NCBI RefSeq assembly: GCF_017991995.1
Contig: NZ_JAGOPN010000001.1
Coordinates: 310,001 to 374,000 of the forward strand
Reading direction: 5' to 3'
Length of the DNA stretch: 64,000 nucleotides
Source: Pseudacidovorax sp.
Lineage (GTDB): Bacteria > Pseudomonadota > Gammaproteobacteria > Burkholderiales > Burkholderiaceae_C
Numbering within the stretch: position 1 is the first letter of the stretch; each line of letters begins with the position of its first letter. The notes under the pieces were generated by a model. The model worked only from the letters and a program-made list of their open reading frames with translations. It ran no database searches and was not told the origin of the DNA. A program made the position numbers and the translations under genes. This document shows positions 59,289-64,000 of the stretch, piece after piece.

Positions 59289-59560
59289 GCGGTGCACCTC
59301 AGCGCAATGGCGCGTCCGCCCATCACTCCGGCCGCGGCAGCGAGCAACGCCGCCGCGCCGGCCCGCGCGCACAGCACCAGCAGGGTGGCCAGGATCAGCC
59401 ATCGCCCCACGTGCAGCGCGATGCCGACGGCCCGGCCGGCAACCAGCAGCCGCGTCACCTGCGCAAGACTGCGGAAGTGAAGCCAGCCCAGGGCCACGCC
59501 AGCCGATGCGGCAAGGAGCCAGCCCAGGCCGGCGGACGGATCGAAGGGGAAGAGGGTCAT
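59285..59560 (-). CDS. atpR: N-ATPase AtpR
   Basis: A 91-residue membrane protein with three predicted helices (GLGWLLAASAGVALGWLHF at the start). AtpR is specific to N-ATPase operons; thought to help c-ring assembly or ion supply with AtpQ. Start overlaps atpQ stop (ATGA). Confidence 0.88.
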   Translation of the reverse strand: MTLFPFDPSAGLGWLLAASAGVALGWLHFRSLAQVTRLLVAGRAVGIALHVGRWLILATLLVLCARAGAAALLAAAAGVMGGRAIALRCTA

Positions 59561-59987
59561 TGCTCGTGCATCCAACGCAGTGCCAGCCACAGGCCGAGGC
59601 CGGCCCCCGCCATCAGCAGCGCGGCCGCCAGCGTGATGCCGGAGCCCAGCCAGCGGTCCAGCCGGTGACCCAGCCACAGGCCGGCCAGGGTGGGCAGCAC
59701 GATCAGCCAGCCCAGCACGCCGATCTGGCCGAAGCGCCGGGCCAGCGAGGGTTCCGGGTCGCGCTGCCCCGCCTGCTCGCGGGCCTGGGCACGTCGGGCC
59801 GCGGCCTGCTGGGGGTCCTCGGGCGTCGGCTGTGCATGAACACCCTCTCCCCTCGCGGGAGAGGGCCGGGGAGAGGGGGCAACGCCCCAGGCAGCACGCG
59901 ATGGTGAGGTGTCGCGCGCAGCTCCGCTTCCCGAGGCCTCTCCCGTGAGGGGAGAGGCGCGGTCATTCGCGTGGACAGGACCTTCGC

Positions 59988-59991
<4 letters not shown>
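59557..59991 (-). CDS. atpQ: N-ATPase AtpQ with repeat-derived N-terminal insertion
   Basis: A 144-residue protein. The C-terminal ~65 residues are the conserved part (ARRFGQIGVLGWLIVLPTLA, then a second helix), as in AtpI-like AtpQ of about 100 residues. The N-terminal ~50 residues include NDRASPLTGEA ... PSPRPSPARGEGVH, which is translated from a dispersed double-hairpin repeat. The frame is preserved. Start overlaps the atpC stop (ATGA), so translation is coupled to it. Confidence 0.85.
59843..59958. repeat. Pair of CCCTCTCCC hairpins inside atpQ
   Basis: Hairpin one, CCCTCTCCC/GGGAGAGGG (59843-59851 and 59857-59865), and hairpin two, GCCTCTCCC/GGGAGAGGC (59936-59944 and 59950-59958), each with a 5-nt loop, about 70 bp apart. 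A known style of bacterial interspersed repeat, here in coding sequence. Confidence 0.8.
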
Positions 59992-61975
<1,984 letters not shown>

Positions 61976-62084
61976 TCAGTTCGGCCATGCCCTCGAAGGA
62001 GCCGGGGAACATGGCGCCGATGGAGGCATCATGCGGCGAATCGGCCGCACCATGCTGCGCCGCAGCGCGATCCTTAGATATGGA

Positions 62085-63842
62085 TCAAGAAAAAGGGCCG
62101 CGATGGACCAGCAGGCCGGCCAGCAGCAGGACCAGCAAGGCCAGCACCAGCGACAGCGCCTGCCAGAAGCGCACCGGATCGCGCTCGGCCAGCGGCAGCG
62201 GGCGGGCGCGTCGCTGAGCGGGTGTGGGCGCGCGCAGTTCGTGCAGCAGCTCCGACACCGCCTCCTGCCGCCGGGCCGGCTGGGGGCTCAGCGCCTTCTG
62301 GAGCACGGCGTCCAGCCAGGCCGGCAGCTCGGGGCGGTGATGGCGCAGCGGCACGTAGCGCAGCCGCCGCAGGTCCTGGGGCTGCCGCACGCGTGCCGCG
62401 TCCAGCCCGTAGGGCAACTGGCCGGTGAGCATCTGATAGCCCAGCGCCGCCAGCGAGAAGAGATCGGAGCGGGCGCTGCCGCCCTGGCCGAGCAGGTATT
62501 CCGGTGCGATGTACTGCAGCGTGCCCTGCACATCCGCCGCGAGCGGGCCCCGGCCCTCCGCCAGGCCGGCCACATGGGCCGAGGCGAGGTCGATCAGCCG
62601 CGCGGTGCCGGCGCGGTCGATCATCACGTTCTCGGGCCGCAGGTCCTGGTGCAGCATCTCGCGGCCGTGCAGGGCCTGCAGGCCGCGGCCGATCTGGTCG
62701 AGCAGGGCCCGCACCTCGTCGAGCGAGGGGCGCGGATGGTCGATCATCCACTGGGCCAGGGTCTGGCCTTCCACGTACGCCATCGCCACGAAGAGGTGGC
62801 GCCGCGCGCGCCGGCCCGGCCAGGCCTTGAGCACGTGCGGATGGTCGATGCGCCGGGCCACCCATTCCTCCAGCACGAAGCGGTCGAGCGCCTCGGCGTT
62901 CTCGCGCAGGTCCAGCGCGGGCACCTTCAGCGCCACCTGCGCGCCGCTTTCGTCGTCGGTCGCCAGCCAGACATGGCTGCGCGGGCCGACCTTGAGTTCG
63001 CGCACGAGCGTGAATCCTTCGAAGGCCATGCCCGGCGCAAGCGGCGGCGGCAGGGCCAGTCCTTCGCGGCTGAGCTGGGGCAGGGGCTGGCCGGGCGCGG
63101 GCAGGGCGTCGATGCGCAGCAGCAGCACGGTCGCGTCGTCCTCGCTGCCGCGCTCGCGGGCACGCCGGGTCAGCGTGGCGGCAGCGGCGTCGAAGTCGTC
63201 GGCAGGCAAGCTCAGCGCCTCGTGCACGTCGGCCGCCGTGAGATGGGCATATGCGCCATCGGTGGCCAGCAGGTAGACCTCGCCGGGCTCGGCTTCCCAG
63301 CAGCAGTAGTCGATCTCGACCTGGGCGTCGGCCCCGAGGGCCCGCGCCAGGTAGGACTCGGCGGAGGACACCTGCACGCGATGGTCCTCGGAGAGCGGCT
63401 CCAGCGTCGTCGCATGCAGCCGGTACAGCCGTGCGTCGCCCACATGCAGCAGATGCAGTTCGCGGCCCTTGAGCACCAGCGCCGTGAAGGTGCAGACATG
63501 GCCGCGGTCCTTGTCGAAGCGGGCGTCGCTGCGCATCGTCTGGGCATGCAGCCACGCATTGGTGGCGGCGATGACGCGCTGGCCCGCGCGCCGCACCGAC
63601 CAGGCTTCGCTGGTGGCGTAGTAATCGGACAGGAAGGCACCAACGGCGGTCTGCGCCGCCTCCCGGCTCACCGGGCTGCTGCTGATGCCGTCGGCAATGG
63701 CCAGTGCGATGCCCTTTCCGGCCAGCAGGTGGCCGGTGGGCAGCATTGCGCCATGGAAGTCCTGGTTGTGCCCGCCGGGCGCGGCCAGCGAATGCTGGCC
63801 GAGGGTGATGCGCGGCAGCGCTTCCGAAGGTCCCGTCACGAC
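62085..63842 (-). CDS. PP2C phosphatase-Ser/Thr kinase fusion with C-terminal membrane anchor
   Basis: A 585-residue signalling protein. Residues about 1-240 are PP2C-like (NQDFHGAML, IADGISSS, LLHVGDARLYRL, LLATDGAYA, SEDDAT). Residues about 250-530 are a protein kinase with VALKV (Lys), HQDLRPENVMI (catalytic Asp), and LIDLASA in place of DFG; the glycine loop is degraded (ELKVGPRSHV). One C-terminal helix anchors it. GTG at 63842 is chosen; an ATG at 63929 would overlap the FNT gene by 56 bp. Confidence 0.87.
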   Translation of the reverse strand, partial: VVTGPSEALPRITLGQHSLAAPGGHNQDFHGAMLPTGHLLAGKGIALAIADGISSSPVSREAAQTAVGAFLSDYYATSEAWSVRRAGQRVIAATNAWLHAQTMRSDARFDKDRGHVCTFTALVLKGRELHLLHVGDARLYRLHATTLEPLSEDHRVQVSSAESYLARALGADAQVEIDYCCWEAEPGEVYLLATDGAYAHLTAADVHEALSLPADDFDAAAATLTRRARERGSEDDATVLLLRIDALPAPGQPLPQLSREGLALPPPLAPGMAFEGFTLVRELKVGPRSHVWLATDDESGAQVALKVPALDLRENAEALDRFVLEEWVARRIDHPHVLKAWPGRRARRHLFVAMAYVEGQTLAQWMIDHPRPSLDEVRALLDQIGRGLQALHGREMLHQDLRPENVMIDRAGTARLIDLASAHVAGLAEGRGPLAADVQGTLQYIAPEYLLGQGGSARSDLFSLAALGYQMLTGQLPYGLDAARVRQPQDLRRLRYVPLRHHRPELPAWLDAVLQKALSPQPARRQEAVSELLHELRAPTPAQRRARPLPLAERDPVRFWQALSLVLALLVLLLAGLLVHRGPFS

Positions 63843-63873
63843 GGCCGAGCGTCCTTCCGGGCTGCCATCGCGC

Positions 63874-64000
63874 TCAAGCCTGGGCGCGCTTGGGCGCCGT
63901 CTTGTAGTGCGTGGAGTAGAGCGTGGCACCGACGAAGGTCAGACCGCCGACCAGGTTGCCCAGCACGGTGGGGATCTCGTTCCAGATGAGGTAGTCCATC
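63874..64000 (-). CDS. Formate/nitrite transporter (FNT) family protein, C-terminal fragment
   Basis: Only the last 41 residues are in the window: MDYLIWNEIPTVLGNLVGG, then a membrane helix and a basic end KTAPKRAQA. The WNEIPxxLGNLVGG block is typical of the last helix of FNT channels (FocA/NirC). The rest is beyond the right edge. Lies just upstream of the phosphatase-kinase gene. Confidence 0.82.
   Translation of the reverse strand, partial: MDYLIWNEIPTVLGNLVGGLTFVGATLYSTHYKTAPKRAQA

Overview
The window is GC-rich DNA with long overlapping gene chains and gene content typical of the Burkholderiales, most likely Comamonadaceae (Variovorax/Acidovorax-like). Pointers are two Bug/TctC-type solute receptors, PhaR and 3-hydroxybutyrate dehydrogenase (polyhydroxybutyrate metabolism), a monofunctional RelA, the smc-zipA-ligA order, and short REP-like repeats of the kind scattered through that family. 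The genus cannot be fixed from the sequence alone. Almost everything is ordinary chromosome; one low-GC island and one accessory ATPase locus stand out.

Layout. 1-9746: a truncated ParA/MinD-like ATPase, a lipoprotein, smc-zipA-ligA, a Tyr/Pro-rich lipoprotein and peptide deformylase (def). 9765-12890: DoxX, serB, a first orphan Bug receptor and a vapBC-type toxin-antitoxin pair. 12954-17983: mfd, divergent from ispD-ispF. 17970-22243: a tannase/feruloyl esterase, Bug receptor and DUF3237 gene set facing a LuxR-type regulator. 22269-25461: an OmpR/EnvZ-like two-component system with an aldo/keto reductase. 25626-33689: small secreted proteins, a SIMPL protein, hbdH, an alpha/beta hydrolase, relA, tRNA-Val(GAC), a zinc-ribbon protein, phaR, a lipocalin and a GAF protein. 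33692-37772: four overlapping genes (flavoprotein, chorismatase, acyltransferase, glycosyltransferase) that look like part of an aryl-polyene/xanthomonadin pathway. 37891-44740: the chain yebC-purD-hemF-nadD-rsfS-rlmH-maf-rng. 44775-50876: a GAF-EAL protein, msbA, and tolB-pal-cpoB, followed by tcdA and tRNA-Lys(TTT).

Directly after tRNA-Lys (51754-51829) lies a decayed island to about 55225. It holds an HNH-like gene, a possible frameshifted small gene, a 168-bp fold-back (MITE-like) element, a shattered phage tail tape-measure gene, a four-helix membrane protein, and at its far end a degenerate copy of the tRNA-Lys 3' half, which looks like an old attachment site.

55323-61963 is a complete N-type (Na+-type) ATPase operon in the diagnostic order atpD-C-Q-R-B-E-F-A-G, read on the minus strand. 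Upstream on the same strand are a PP2C phosphatase-protein kinase fusion and the C-terminus of a formate/nitrite (FNT) transporter. AtpQ carries an in-frame insertion of a dispersed double hairpin repeat, and mfd carries another dispersed repeat inside its coding sequence. Together they show small repeats entering coding sequence in this genome.
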